From Gracilibacillus caseinilyticus (GTDB lineage Bacteria; Bacillota; Bacilli; Bacillales; Amphibacillaceae): 64,000 bases of DNA. The stretch is from the NCBI RefSeq assembly GCF_022919115.1, contig NZ_CP095072.1, positions 1,488,001 through 1,552,000 on the forward strand, read 5' to 3'. The notes beneath the pieces are model-generated. The model worked only from the letters and a program-made list of their open reading frames with translations, was not told the origin of the DNA and did not search any database. Shown in pieces: positions 32,594 through 41,157 of the stretch (position 1 is the stretch's first letter; every line of letters begins with the position of its first letter). The position numbers were made by a program, and so were the translations under genes.

Positions 32594-33333
32594 ATGAAGC
32601 TTGAAGATTTGGTAACGGTAGAAGAAGGTATAGCATACAACACATTAGCGCGTAGTGAAGGGGAATATTACGCTACGATTTCTGGTAAAGTGACAACGGA
32701 TGATGTGTCAGCTGCCACATCTGCAGCAGATGAAAAAATGGATGAACTAGAATTACCAGACAGTGTCCGTGCGGATGTTGCTGGTGTAGCCGCAGATATG
32801 CAAGAGACCTTTACACAGCTTGGCGTAGCAATGCTGGCTGCCATTCTGATTGTTTACTTCATTTTAGTTGCAACATTCGGAGAAGGTCTGGCACCATTTG
32901 CGATTCTGTTCTCTTTACCATTCACGGTAATTGGTTCCTTTATTGGTCTTTGGATTGCGGGAGAAACAATTTCTGTTTCGGTCATGATGGGTATGCTGAT
33001 GTTGATCGGTATTGTTGTCACCAATGCGATCGTACTTGTGGATCGGATCATCCACTTAGAACGTGACGGTATGTCTATTCGTGAAGCGATTGTAGAAGCT
33101 GGGGCAACCCCCGTCTGCGTCCAATTCTAATGACAGCAATTGCGACAATTGGAGCGCTTTTGCCAATGGTATTTGGTGCTGGAGGATCTGCCTTTATTTC
33201 AAAAGGATTAGCCATAACAGTAATCGGTGGTTTAACATCATCGACCATCTTAACATTGGTTATCGTGCCAATTGTCTATGAAGTATTATCTAAGATGATG
33301 AAAAAAGATCGTAAAAATATCGAAGAGAACTAA
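32594..33333 (+). pseudogene. RND efflux transporter C-terminal remnant with frameshift
   Basis: Two adjacent frames together encode about 245 residues of the C-terminal part of an AcrB/SwrC-type RND transporter: a porter segment, helices with FILVATFGEGLAPFAILFSLP, then ISVSVMMGMLMLIGIVVTNAIVLVD. The first frame ends at 33130 after ATPVCVQF where the family has ATRLRPILMTA. Two extra C in the run at about 33105-33110 explain the shift, and the second frame (from 33130, MTAIATIGALLPMVFGAGG) completes the protein. A full transporter has about 1000-1050 residues, so three quarters of the N-terminal part is missing. Both deletion and frameshift mark it as a pseudogene. Confidence 0.85.
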
Positions 33334-33346
33334 ATAATGTAAAGCA

Positions 33347-33390
33347 AACCACTGTTCCTTAGCTAATTAGCTAGGAACAGCGGTTTTTTT
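33347..33390 (+). terminator. Terminator of the RND remnant
   Basis: A long stem (AACC.CTGTTCCTTAGCT / AGCTAGGAACAG.GGTT, one bulge) followed by seven T. It survives behind the dead gene. Confidence 0.9.
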
Positions 33391-33460
33391 ATATGCAAGA
33401 AAGTATATAGTCATGAAGCAGAATTGCAGAAATGAACCGTGCGCATGATGAAAAAGTATG

Positions 33461-33648
33461 ATTCTGATAATGCGGATTATGTTAACTAGCTTAATGGTCA
33501 TTTTGAAATAATTCATGTAATAGGATACCTCCTACTAACCACTTCGTCCTGCGGAGCATATTTCCGGAGCTTTGCTAAGCTTTTAAATATATCGAAAGTA
33601 CCCCTTAGATATATAGCTCCTCTTTACATAATTCTGAAATACAGAACC
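33461..33648. repeat. Family B element, 188-bp internally deleted copy
   Basis: Both ends are recognisable: ATAATGCGGATTATGTTAA on the left, TTTACATAATTCTGAAATAC and AGAACC on the right. In between, CTAACCACTTCGTCCTGCGG (start of the first module) runs directly into AGCATATTTCCGGAGCTTTG (end of the second module). This looks like an internal deletion by recombination between the two related palindromic modules of a full element. Confidence 0.65.
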
Positions 33649-33766
33649 ACAGAACCGCACTTTATTACATAGAAGAAACCGGTTATAGACACTGCTGAAT
33701 GAATAAGCATGGGTTGGAAATAATCAATAGGAGGGGAACTGATTACGAAAAAAGGAGAATGACTTC

Positions 33767-35146
33767 ATGAGGAACCATCATGTTATCAAACAGGTTGTTA
33801 AGCATAAGCAGAACAAACAAATGAAAAAAGGGGAAGGGCATCTCCGCTGGTGGCAGCTGTCTTTGATCGGGATCGGATCGATTGTCGGTGCGGGGTTTTT
33901 TCTTGGAACAGGTCTATCGATAAAGACTGCAGGGCCATCTATTTTAATCGGCTATCTTCTTGCTGGCATTACAACATATATTGTGTTTAGTGCACTGGCA
34001 GAAATGACAGTAAATGATCCTCAGGAGGGGTCGTTTCGTACATATGCGAAGAAAGCGTTTGGTCATTCAGTTGGATTTATGTCAGGGTGGATGTATTGGT
34101 TATCGGGTATTCTCATTATGTCGAGTGAAATCGTTGCCTTGTCCACCTTTACTCAATTTTGGCTGCCGCATATTCCGCTCTGGATTTTCTCTGTCATTTA
34201 CGCGTCATTAGGATTCGGCATTAATCTCCTCGGTGTGAAAAACTTCGGACAGATTGAATCCTTATTTGCCATTGTCAAAATTGCTACGTTAGTTATTTTT
34301 ATTGGATTTGGCTTGTTGTTTTTGCTAGGGGTTATTAGTCCCCATGATCAGGTTTCAACGTCGAACGATGGGGTTGGAACGTTTTTTCCTCATGGTATAA
34401 AAGGGTTGTGGTCTGCACTGATTTTTATCTTCTTTTCTTTTGGCGGGATTGGAGTGATGGGGGTTACTTCATCCGAATTAAAATATAAACGGGATATACC
34501 GAAGGCGGGTACAGGGCTGATTATTGCATTAGTTACCTTATTTACGTTGTCTTTGTTTTTTGTCATGTATTTGGTGAGCTGGACAGAAATTGATGAATCG
34601 GAGAGTCCTTTTGTTACAGCTTTATCGGCATTCAGTATTCCATATCTGGATTCGATATTTAATATCATTATTATCAGTGCGGCTTTTTCGACGATGGTTG
34701 GTACGTTATTCTCGATTAGTCGTGTATTAGTATCTTTATCAGAAGATGGCGATGCACCCAAGCGTCTTCAAGTGAAAAATAATCGTGGAGTTGCGATGCG
34801 GGCACTGCTTCTAACGGCGATCGGATTGTCCGTCTCGATTGGTTGTTCCTTTATCCTACCAGATTCCATGTATGAGTTTGTCACGACATCAGCTGGTGTG
34901 ATGCTAATACTTAATTGGTTACTCATCCTGGGTTCTCATATTAAACTGCACCCAACCTATCATGACAGAACAAATACATATAAATTGAAAGGTTATCCAT
35001 TTACTTCATGGATGGGGATTGTGCTCATTGTTCTTACCATTTCAGGTGTCATCCTTCATGCTAATGAAAGAATTGGATTGATGATCAGTCTAGGTTTAAT
35101 TGTGGTAATTTGGTTGTGCTACAAAATGTTTTTGCGAAATAAATAA
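33767..35146 (+). CDS. APC-family amino acid permease
   Basis: This 459-residue protein is a twelve-helix permease of the amino acid/polyamine/organocation superfamily. Helix 1 carries the substrate-site glycine motif LIGIGSIVGAGFFLGTG, and helix 6 the region FIFFSFGGIGVMGVTSSELK typical of the amino acid transporter (AAT) branch. The start has AAAGGAG ten bases upstream. The gene is monocistronic with its own terminator. It resembles Bacillus permeases of the YbgF/YtnA/AapA group, but the amino acid cannot be named from the sequence. Confidence 0.85.
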   Translation: MRNHHVIKQVVKHKQNKQMKKGEGHLRWWQLSLIGIGSIVGAGFFLGTGLSIKTAGPSILIGYLLAGITTYIVFSALAEMTVNDPQEGSFRTYAKKAFGHSVGFMSGWMYWLSGILIMSSEIVALSTFTQFWLPHIPLWIFSVIYASLGFGINLLGVKNFGQIESLFAIVKIATLVIFIGFGLLFLLGVISPHDQVSTSNDGVGTFFPHGIKGLWSALIFIFFSFGGIGVMGVTSSELKYKRDIPKAGTGLIIALVTLFTLSLFFVMYLVSWTEIDESESPFVTALSAFSIPYLDSIFNIIIISAAFSTMVGTLFSISRVLVSLSEDGDAPKRLQVKNNRGVAMRALLLTAIGLSVSIGCSFILPDSMYEFVTTSAGVMLILNWLLILGSHIKLHPTYHDRTNTYKLKGYPFTSWMGIVLIVLTISGVILHANERIGLMISLGLIVVIWLCYKMFLRNK

Positions 35147-35153
35147 ACAAAGC

Positions 35154-35183
35154 GGGAATTCCGTCATGCGTAATTCCCTTTTT
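35154..35183 (+). terminator. Terminator of the permease gene
   Basis: A 7-bp stem (GGGAATT / AATTCCC) followed by TTTTT. The stretch 35184-35403 shows no gene or recognised regulatory element. Confidence 0.75.
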
Positions 35184-35403
35184 ATTCCTTGCCTTATTTA
35201 TCCATTTTTCGCGTATCTCGAGTATTTGTTAGGATACGTAAATGTTAGCTAGTATTTCTATAGATTTGCAAGATTAGCCGAGGAGAGATTGAAGAATATA
35301 AGTATATGCTTACATAAGGTTACTCATCTCATTTGGGTTCTATTCTGATGTTCGATAAAATTAATGTTGTCGTTTAAAAAAATCTACAGGGGGATTTAAC
35401 TTA

Positions 35404-36207
35404 ATGAGTGATATTAAACAGCAGACGTTATGGCGTCGAGTATTCATGTTAATAGTAGTAAGTGTTATTGCAATCGCTTTATCGGCGTGTGGAACAGGTG
35501 AAGGTGATGGAGGGAATGCGGAAGGTGACAGTAAAGAAGAAATTACTGTAGCTGTTGTCCAAGATTACCCGCCTTTTGAATACAAAGAAGATGAAGAATT
35601 AACTGGATTTGATGTGGAGTTAGTAGAAGCTGTTGCTGAGAAGGCCCATTTAAAAGTGAATTGGAAAATTATGAAGTTTGACGGCATTATCCCAGCGCTT
35701 CAGGCAAATCAAGTAGATGCAGCTGTATCTGCAATTGGTATTAGAGAAGATCGTTTAGAAGTAGTTAATTTCTCTGATCCTTATTTTGAATCAGGTCTAT
35801 CTCTAGTAACAACAAAAGATGGTTCGGTTCAAAGTGAAGAGGACTTGGAAGGCGCTACAATTGTAGCAAAACAAGGGACATCCAGTTTAAAACTAGCCAA
35901 TGAATTAGCTGAAAAATACAATGGTGAAGTAACTAAATTACAAGATGATGCAACGATGTATATGGAATTAGAGAACGGTAATGCAGATGCCTTAATCAAT
36001 GATTATCCGAGTGTAGCATACAAACTTAAGAAAGACGGCAAAGATTCTGTTCTTCAAATTGTGGGAGACAAATACCCAAGTGAAGATTATGGTATTGCCA
36101 TTTCTAAAGGAAGCGAAGGATTAGTGGAAAAGCTAAACACTGGCTTACAAGAGATTAAAGATAGTGGCGAATTTGATGAAATCTATAGTAAGTATTTTGC
36201 AGAATAA
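35404..36207 (+). CDS. Polar amino acid-binding lipoprotein (ArtP-like)
   Basis: This 267-residue lipoprotein belongs to solute-binding family 3 for polar amino acids. The lipobox LSAC puts the lipid on Cys29, after an unusually long n-region (MSDIKQQTLWRR). The mature domain contains VVQDYPPFEYKEDEELTGFDVELVEAVAEKA, with the family's Pro-Pro-Phe ligand loop, and VNFSDPYFESGLSLV. It is the first gene of an operon with a permease and an ATPase, in the same order as subtilis artPQR. Arginine or another basic amino acid is a guess from that resemblance. Confidence 0.87.
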   Translation: MSDIKQQTLWRRVFMLIVVSVIAIALSACGTGEGDGGNAEGDSKEEITVAVVQDYPPFEYKEDEELTGFDVELVEAVAEKAHLKVNWKIMKFDGIIPALQANQVDAAVSAIGIREDRLEVVNFSDPYFESGLSLVTTKDGSVQSEEDLEGATIVAKQGTSSLKLANELAEKYNGEVTKLQDDATMYMELENGNADALINDYPSVAYKLKKDGKDSVLQIVGDKYPSEDYGIAISKGSEGLVEKLNTGLQEIKDSGEFDEIYSKYFAE

Positions 36208-36215
36208 TAAAGTGG

Positions 36216-36243
36216 AAAGGGTGTGGCTGCTGTCACACCCTTT
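36216..36243 (+). terminator. Intra-operon hairpin after the binding-protein gene
   Basis: A perfect 10-bp stem (AAAGGGTGTG / CACACCCTTT) lies 8 bases after the stop codon. No T-run follows. As at 14945, it probably sets a higher level of binding protein than of permease. Confidence 0.6.
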
Positions 36244-36267
36244 CTGAAAGAAGGAAGGCAAGTATAA

Positions 36268-36921
36268 ATGGAAACTATCAATGTGATTATAGACGCATTA
36301 CCAACGCTGTTAAAAGGGATGGGGCTAACGGTAGAAATTACAGTTATTTCCTTAATTTTAGCAATGTTCATTGGGGTAATGCTTGGAATATTCAGTATTA
36401 CAAAAAGCAAAGTATTACGTTTTATATCCACAGTTTTTGTAGATATCATTCGAGGCACGCCGTTGCTTGTGCAAATTCTCTTTATTTATTTTGGTTTGCC
36501 GAGTGTTGTAGATATTAGTTTAACTGCATTTGCAGCAGGTGTTATCGCAATTACGATCAATGCAGCAGCCTATTTAGTGGAAATTTTTCGTGCCGGTATT
36601 AACTCCATTGACAAAGGGCAAATGGAAGCTGGTAGAACAATTGGTTTTTCTTATAGTCAAACCATGCGATTAATTATTTTACCTCAAGCATTTCGTCGCA
36701 TGATACCCGCAATTGTGAATCAATTCATTGTAAGTATTAAAGATACCTCTCTCCTTTCTGCAATTGGATTAGCTGAATTAACCTTATCAGGCCAGTCCAT
36801 CTATGCAGAAAATTTCCGTGCTTTTGAAATATTAACAGTAGTAGGGATTCTGTATTTCGTTATTATTTATTCATTGAGTATCTTATCACGCTGGCTTGAA
36901 AGGAGATTGAATGTATCATGA
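36268..36921 (+). CDS. Polar amino acid ABC transporter permease (ArtQ-like)
   Basis: This 217-residue permease belongs to the His/Glu/Gln/Arg permease family. It has the short N terminus and the signature helix start [44 protein letters not shown] is near-invariant in the family. The EAA loop reads [30 protein letters not shown]. The gene overlaps the ATPase gene by four bases. It should form a homodimeric pore with the ATPase below it. Confidence 0.9.
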   Translation: METINVIIDALPTLLKGMGLTVEITVISLILAMFIGVMLGIFSITKSKVLRFISTVFVDIIRGTPLLVQILFIYFGLPSVVDISLTAFAAGVIAITINAAAYLVEIFRAGINSIDKGQMEAGRTIGFSYSQTMRLIILPQAFRRMIPAIVNQFIVSIKDTSLLSAIGLAELTLSGQSIYAENFRAFEILTVVGILYFVIIYSLSILSRWLERRLNVS

Positions 36922-37646
36922 GCATGATTAAAGTAGAAAATTTAAAGAAATCTTTCGGTGATTTGGAAGTCTTGAAAGATATCAATATTAATGTGGATCC
37001 ACAAGAAGTAGTATGTGTCATCGGCCCGTCAGGTTCGGGAAAAAGTACACTGCTACGCTGTCTGAATTTATTAGAAGAACCAACTGCTGGTGATGTCTTT
37101 ATTGAAGGAGATAATCTGACCGACAGTAAAACAAACATCAATCAATTAAGACAGAAATTAGGCATGGTGTTCCAGCAGTTCAACCTTTTTCCTCATAAGA
37201 CGGTTATGGAAAATATTACACTAGGACCGAAACGCCTAAAAAATAAATCCGAAACAGAGGCTCGGGAATTAGGCATGCAATTATTAGAGAAAGTAGGGTT
37301 GGCAGAAAAGGCTGATGTCTATCCTGATACGTTATCTGGTGGACAAAAACAACGTGTAGCCATTGCGCGAGCACTTGCGATGCAACCAAATATTTTGCTG
37401 TTTGATGAACCAACCTCTGCTCTTGACCCGGAAATGGTAGGCGAAGTTCTTCAAGTAATGAAGGATCTGGCTGAAGAAGGTATGACGATGACTATCGTTA
37501 CACACGAAATGGGATTTGCAAAAGAAGTAGCAGACCGTGTCATTTTCATGGATGAAGGTTATATTGTGGAAGAAGGAACACCAGAGCAAATTTTCCAACA
37601 TCCGAAAAATGAACGAACACAAGCCTTTTTATCAAAGGTTTTGTGA
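36918..37646 (+). CDS. Polar amino acid ABC transporter ATPase (ArtR-like)
   Basis: This 242-residue ATPase has all nucleotide-binding motifs: Walker [11 protein letters not shown] loop [12 protein letters not shown], signature [15 protein letters not shown], Walker [14 protein letters not shown] and the switch histidine in [16 protein letters not shown]. The pattern FNLFPH and the length identify the polar amino acid (GlnQ/ArtR) subfamily. It is translationally coupled to the permease and is the last gene before a strong terminator. Confidence 0.92.
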   Translation: MSMIKVENLKKSFGDLEVLKDININVDPQEVVCVIGPSGSGKSTLLRCLNLLEEPTAGDVFIEGDNLTDSKTNINQLRQKLGMVFQQFNLFPHKTVMENITLGPKRLKNKSETEARELGMQLLEKVGLAEKADVYPDTLSGGQKQRVAIARALAMQPNILLFDEPTSALDPEMVGEVLQVMKDLAEEGMTMTIVTHEMGFAKEVADRVIFMDEGYIVEEGTPEQIFQHPKNERTQAFLSKVL

Positions 37647-37667
37647 TCATATATAATAACTAGTAAA

Positions 37668-37700
37668 AAAGTTCCGATCAGTTGATCGGGGCTTTTTTTT
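37668..37700 (+). terminator. Terminator of the amino acid transporter operon
   Basis: A stem (GTTCCGATCA / TGATCGGGGC, with G-U) followed by eight T. Confidence 0.88.
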
Positions 37701-37704
37701 ATTG

Positions 37705-37856
37705 TACGGTAGGAAAGTGTGAAATTTTAGCAATGAAGATGCACGACGCAGTGAAAATTTAGAATGTACCAAGTATAAGAAAAACTTCGACAATCGCTAA
37801 TAGACGAGGCGAATGCCGAGTTTTTCTAATCAGTAAAGAAAGTATAAAAGTAAAAT
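37705..37856 (+). repeat. Dispersed repeat family A, full copy
   Basis: Contains all landmarks of the family: AATTTTAGCAATGAAGATGC, GTGAAAATTTAGAATGTACC, AAGTATAAGAAAAACTTCG, GACGAGGCGAATGCCGAG and TTTTTCTAATCAG. It starts immediately behind a terminator. Confidence 0.75.
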
Positions 37857-37887
37857 CATAGAAGTAACCATACTTAACAGGAAGATG

Positions 37888-38433
37888 GGTTCTTATAATA
37901 TGGATTATGTAAAGTAGAACTGTCTGACATTGTGGTCATTTTGATAGATTTGATTTGCTTAGCAAAGCTCCGGAAATATGCTCCGCGTCCTGTGGGGGCG
38001 GCCTCAACTTCCTCAGAAAGCAAAGACCGCTTTCCTGCGGGATTTTCGGACGCGACTGATCCCACCGGGAGTCTCCGCATATTTCCTACGCTTAATGGAA
38101 GTTCTACAACGATTGGAACAGCTAAATGCAACAGTGCTATGCATAATGTATTTGAAAATAAAGCAGCTATTATAGATTGTCACATGAGGATATCAATCAA
38201 TCTGTTTCCTCATGTCTCTGTTGTAGATCCATACCTTAGCGCAGGCCAACCACGTAGACTCCCGTGGGATCAGCACGAGCTGAAGATCCACTTTGGGAAG
38301 AAAAGAATTTTCTTCCCAAAGTTAGCTGAAGCCGTGCCCCACAGGACGCGAAGTGGTTGGCCGGAGCGACATCATACCTCTAACTACATTTCAAAATGGA
38401 TGCAACGCTAGTTGACATAATCCATATTATAGG
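37888..38433. mobile_element. 546-bp inverted-repeat-bounded element (family B), MITE-like
   Basis: The ends share the family B terminal repeat (GGTTCTTATAATATGGATTA on the left; TTGACATAATCCATATTATA on the right). The two internal palindromic modules are those of the 21399 element but in reversed order and orientation, so this copy is inserted the other way round. The middle part unique to this copy includes the palindrome CACATGAGG...CCTCATGTC. No transposase frame. Confidence 0.7.
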
Positions 38434-38460
38434 TAGTTGCATATTATTTTGTTAGTTAGG

Positions 38461-38486
38461 ACCGGGTGAACTTTCCCGGTTTTTCT
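38461..38486 (+). terminator. Terminator-like hairpin
   Basis: ACCGGG / CCCGGT with an 8-base loop, followed by TTTTTC. No intact gene ends just upstream; it may be a relic. The following 38487-38714 contains only the leader of the GGDEF gene. Confidence 0.45.
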
Positions 38487-38714
38487 TAGGAAGGAGCTGG
38501 AGATCAACTTTAGGTTGTAAAAGTCTCAAACGTCCGAAGAAAAAAGAATTTGATTGACGCATTCGCTCATGCCAATGAGATCATCCATGAAAATAATGAA
38601 ATAATCGCAGTAAACATGCAAAGCTTTTCTGATGCTGTATTTGTGTCATATCAAGTATTTTGTGCTATATTTTATTTAAGAAACAATGCTAGTGAGATCT
38701 CAGGAGTGTGTAGA

Positions 38715-39782
38715 TTGTTTGAAAAGCTTTTTATAAATATGTGTGTGTTATTTACGTTGATTTTTGTCTATGTTCAGATAAGGGCGAAGTTTAATATAAA
38801 GTCAAAGAAACAAATTGTATCATTAGTTTATGATGGAATTGCTGGTGGGATATTAGGAATTGTCTTAATGTATTTTTCTATTCAAGTAGCCGATGTAGCG
38901 AAAGTCGATTTACGCTATTTGCCTGTGATGCTGATCTTGATTTTCATAGGAACATATCCTGCACTGGCTTGTGCTGTAATTATTATTATTGGAAGATTAA
39001 GCTATGGTATTAATGAATCATCAATAGCAAGCATCGTTATTATGATACTTGCTTTCCTGGCTTTTGTTGTTATTAAAAATGTAACGAGAGAAGGAACTGG
39101 TCTATATAGCAAGAGTTTATATATGATTTTAACTTATAATCTTATTTTTTCAATAATAAGTGTATTTATTATTGGAGATTTTCAAAGAATACATTTGTTG
39201 TTTATCAATTTCTGGTGTGTTTCCTTCATTGGAGGATTGGTAAGTGTCTGGTTTATTGATTATCAGAGGAAATCAAACGAACTACTCAAAAGATATCAAG
39301 AAGAAGCAGCTATTGATTTTTTGACTGGATTGAATAATGTTCGTAAGTTTAATCAAGTGTGGAGTACTCTGTTAACAAATGCTAAGCAAAAAAACGAGAG
39401 ATTATCATTGTTGATTATTGACATTGATTATTTTAAATCAGTGAATGATACATATGGCCATCCTGCGGGGGATAAGGTATTAATTGAATTAGGAGATGTA
39501 TTAACAAATTCAACAAGGTCGTTTGATGTTGTGTCAAGAAATGGCGGAGAAGAATTTTCAGTGATATTACCTGATTGCCCTAACCACCAGGCTGTTGACA
39601 TTGCAGAACGTATACGAAAATCTGTAGAAAGCCATCTGTTTGAAATTTCCGCAACAGAAATCATCCAAATCACAGTTTCCATTGGTGTAGCTACATACCC
39701 CATTAATGAAGCGCTTGTGGATATAGCCGATCAACGCTTATATGAAGCAAAGCGGCTTGGCAGAAATCGCGTTTGCTATTAG
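38715..39782 (+). CDS. Membrane diguanylate cyclase (5TM-LYT + GGDEF)
   Basis: The protein has a five-to-six-helix LytS-type sensor (LFINMCVLFTLIFVYVQI onward, about residues 1-185) followed by a GGDEF domain (about 200-355) that makes cyclic di-GMP. The active site looks intact: LIIDIDYFKSVNDTYGHPAGD and RNGGEEF. I place the start at TTG 38715, where AGGAG lies eight bases upstream and the sensor domain begins as in homologues. The frame is open back to 38550, but those 55 codons have no ribosome binding site and no domain. No inhibitory RxxD site is evident before GGEEF. It is monocistronic with a terminator. Confidence 0.83.
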   Translation: MFEKLFINMCVLFTLIFVYVQIRAKFNIKSKKQIVSLVYDGIAGGILGIVLMYFSIQVADVAKVDLRYLPVMLILIFIGTYPALACAVIIIIGRLSYGINESSIASIVIMILAFLAFVVIKNVTREGTGLYSKSLYMILTYNLIFSIISVFIIGDFQRIHLLFINFWCVSFIGGLVSVWFIDYQRKSNELLKRYQEEAAIDFLTGLNNVRKFNQVWSTLLTNAKQKNERLSLLIIDIDYFKSVNDTYGHPAGDKVLIELGDVLTNSTRSFDVVSRNGGEEFSVILPDCPNHQAVDIAERIRKSVESHLFEISATEIIQITVSIGVATYPINEALVDIADQRLYEAKRLGRNRVCY

Positions 39783-39795
39783 ATGTAATACTATG

Positions 39796-39832
39796 ATGAC
39801 AGCAACTCAATGGAGTAGTTGCTGTCATTTTT
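39796..39832 (+). terminator. Terminator of the 5TM-GGDEF gene
   Basis: A perfect 12-bp stem (ATGACAGCAACT / AGTTGCTGTCAT) followed by TTTTT. Confidence 0.92.
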
Positions 39833-39948
39833 AATGTTTACTCTATTCCTAAATACGAATATTTCTTTTATCTTCAAACCTTGAAAGTCTATTTTTTGAA
39901 TTGTGCGTTTCTGCGTGATGTATACCCCATTCACAAAAAAACTGCAAA

Positions 39949-39957
39949 CATATGATA
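39949..39957 (+). promoter_or_regulatory. Possible sporulation-type -10 element
   Basis: CATATGATA fits the sigma-K/sigma-E -10 pattern CATAnnnTA, 33 bases before the collagen-like gene. A matching -35 at the right spacing is not convincing, so this is only suggestive. Confidence 0.3.
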
Positions 39958-39989
39958 AAAAGAAATAAAATGGAAAGGAGTGAATGTTT

Positions 39990-40931
39990 ATGTCACAATC
40001 GAACATTCCTAATATTACACCTGAAATTACACTTACCAGAGATGATTCCGTTAATTTACTTTTAGCCTCGATTGCATTAGAAGAATTAGGACTCAGTCAT
40101 ATATTAAATGCGGAGGGTGAGAAATTACAATATGTACTTGGGACGTTACCAGGAGTTACATCTCCAACTGCTACAATTAGTGATATATTGAATGTTAACA
40201 GCAGTGTAAGAGATATGATTCAAGGTTTGACGAAGAAGGAATTTATCTTGGAGAGTAAATTAGAAAACGTATTGCAAATACCAAGTGCACAAAATGGTAT
40301 TACCGGCCCAACCGGCCCAACCGGCCCAACCGGCCCAACTGGTCCTGGCGGGGATGGAGCAACAGGTCCAACAGGTCCTATCGGTCCAACCGGCCCAACT
40401 GGAGCTACCGGCCCAACCGGTCCTGGTGGTGAAGGATCAATATTGTATGAAACAGTTGAATTAGGTGATGTTAATGCATTAATTGATTGGAATGAAGGGG
40501 GAGGTAATAATCAGGCTACTGGTGCAGCGGTTTTTTCGGGTAATGGTGCTACCATTACTGAGTTGGCTGCATATATCACTCAAACAGGAGCTATAAATGG
40601 GCAATTTCAAATGGCAGTACTAGAAGCAACAAGTACAACAACCGCAGAAGTAGTCGGAGTAACAAACGTTGTCAACGCGATTTCTGGTGGAGTATTTTCA
40701 TTACCGTTACAAGCGCCTGTCACACTCGATCCAGAACAAGTCTACTATTTTGCGGTATATAATCAGGTGAATGGTTCTTCTATTGGTGGGAAATCTACCG
40801 GTTTTGGTACAGTAGTGGATGCACCACCTATTAACTTTAGAGCTCAGAATTTAACTGGTTTTACAGTTGGTGATGTTATTTCTGACAGTGATGTTGATTT
40901 AATGCTTTCACCATGGGTTGCAGGTTACTAA
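39990..40931 (+). CDS. Collagen-like spore-surface (exosporium-type) protein
   Basis: The protein has three parts. The N-terminal 100 residues ([20 protein letters not shown], then [20 protein letters not shown]) match a helical region common to Bacillus spore-surface proteins. A collagen-like stretch of about 48 residues follows, made of GPT, GPI, GAT and GPG triplets and encoded by 9-base DNA repeats from about 40300. The C-terminal 165 residues form a beta-rich, Thr/Val/Gly-rich globular domain like the trimeric BclA head. ATG 39990 is preferred because AAAGGAG is nine bases upstream; ATG 39984 is too close. It stands alone. Exosporium location is inference from family resemblance. Confidence 0.8.
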   Translation: MSQSNIPNITPEITLTRDDSVNLLLASIALEELGLSHILNAEGEKLQYVLGTLPGVTSPTATISDILNVNSSVRDMIQGLTKKEFILESKLENVLQIPSAQNGITGPTGPTGPTGPTGPGGDGATGPTGPIGPTGPTGATGPTGPGGEGSILYETVELGDVNALIDWNEGGGNNQATGAAVFSGNGATITELAAYITQTGAINGQFQMAVLEATSTTTAEVVGVTNVVNAISGGVFSLPLQAPVTLDPEQVYYFAVYNQVNGSSIGGKSTGFGTVVDAPPINFRAQNLTGFTVGDVISDSDVDLMLSPWVAGY

Positions 40932-41157
40932 TTTAAAATAGTTTTAAAACTGGCTGGATAGGTGAATAAAAATATGGATCATTCTATAAAAAACTTTTCA
41001 TCCGAACAGTAATCTTTAGTAGTTTATACCCTGTCCAGCTTCAAAAGGTTTAAAAAATAAACAATATTCGGGAAATAAAGGTAAATATTTCACCGCATAC
41101 CTACTCAAATATGGTATATTATAGTATGAAACTACTATCTAAATGAGGTATGACATT

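Noticed and set aside
37932..38411. 159-codon plus-strand frame inside the 37888 element
   Set aside because: It runs through palindromic repeat modules also present in other copies without a conserved frame.
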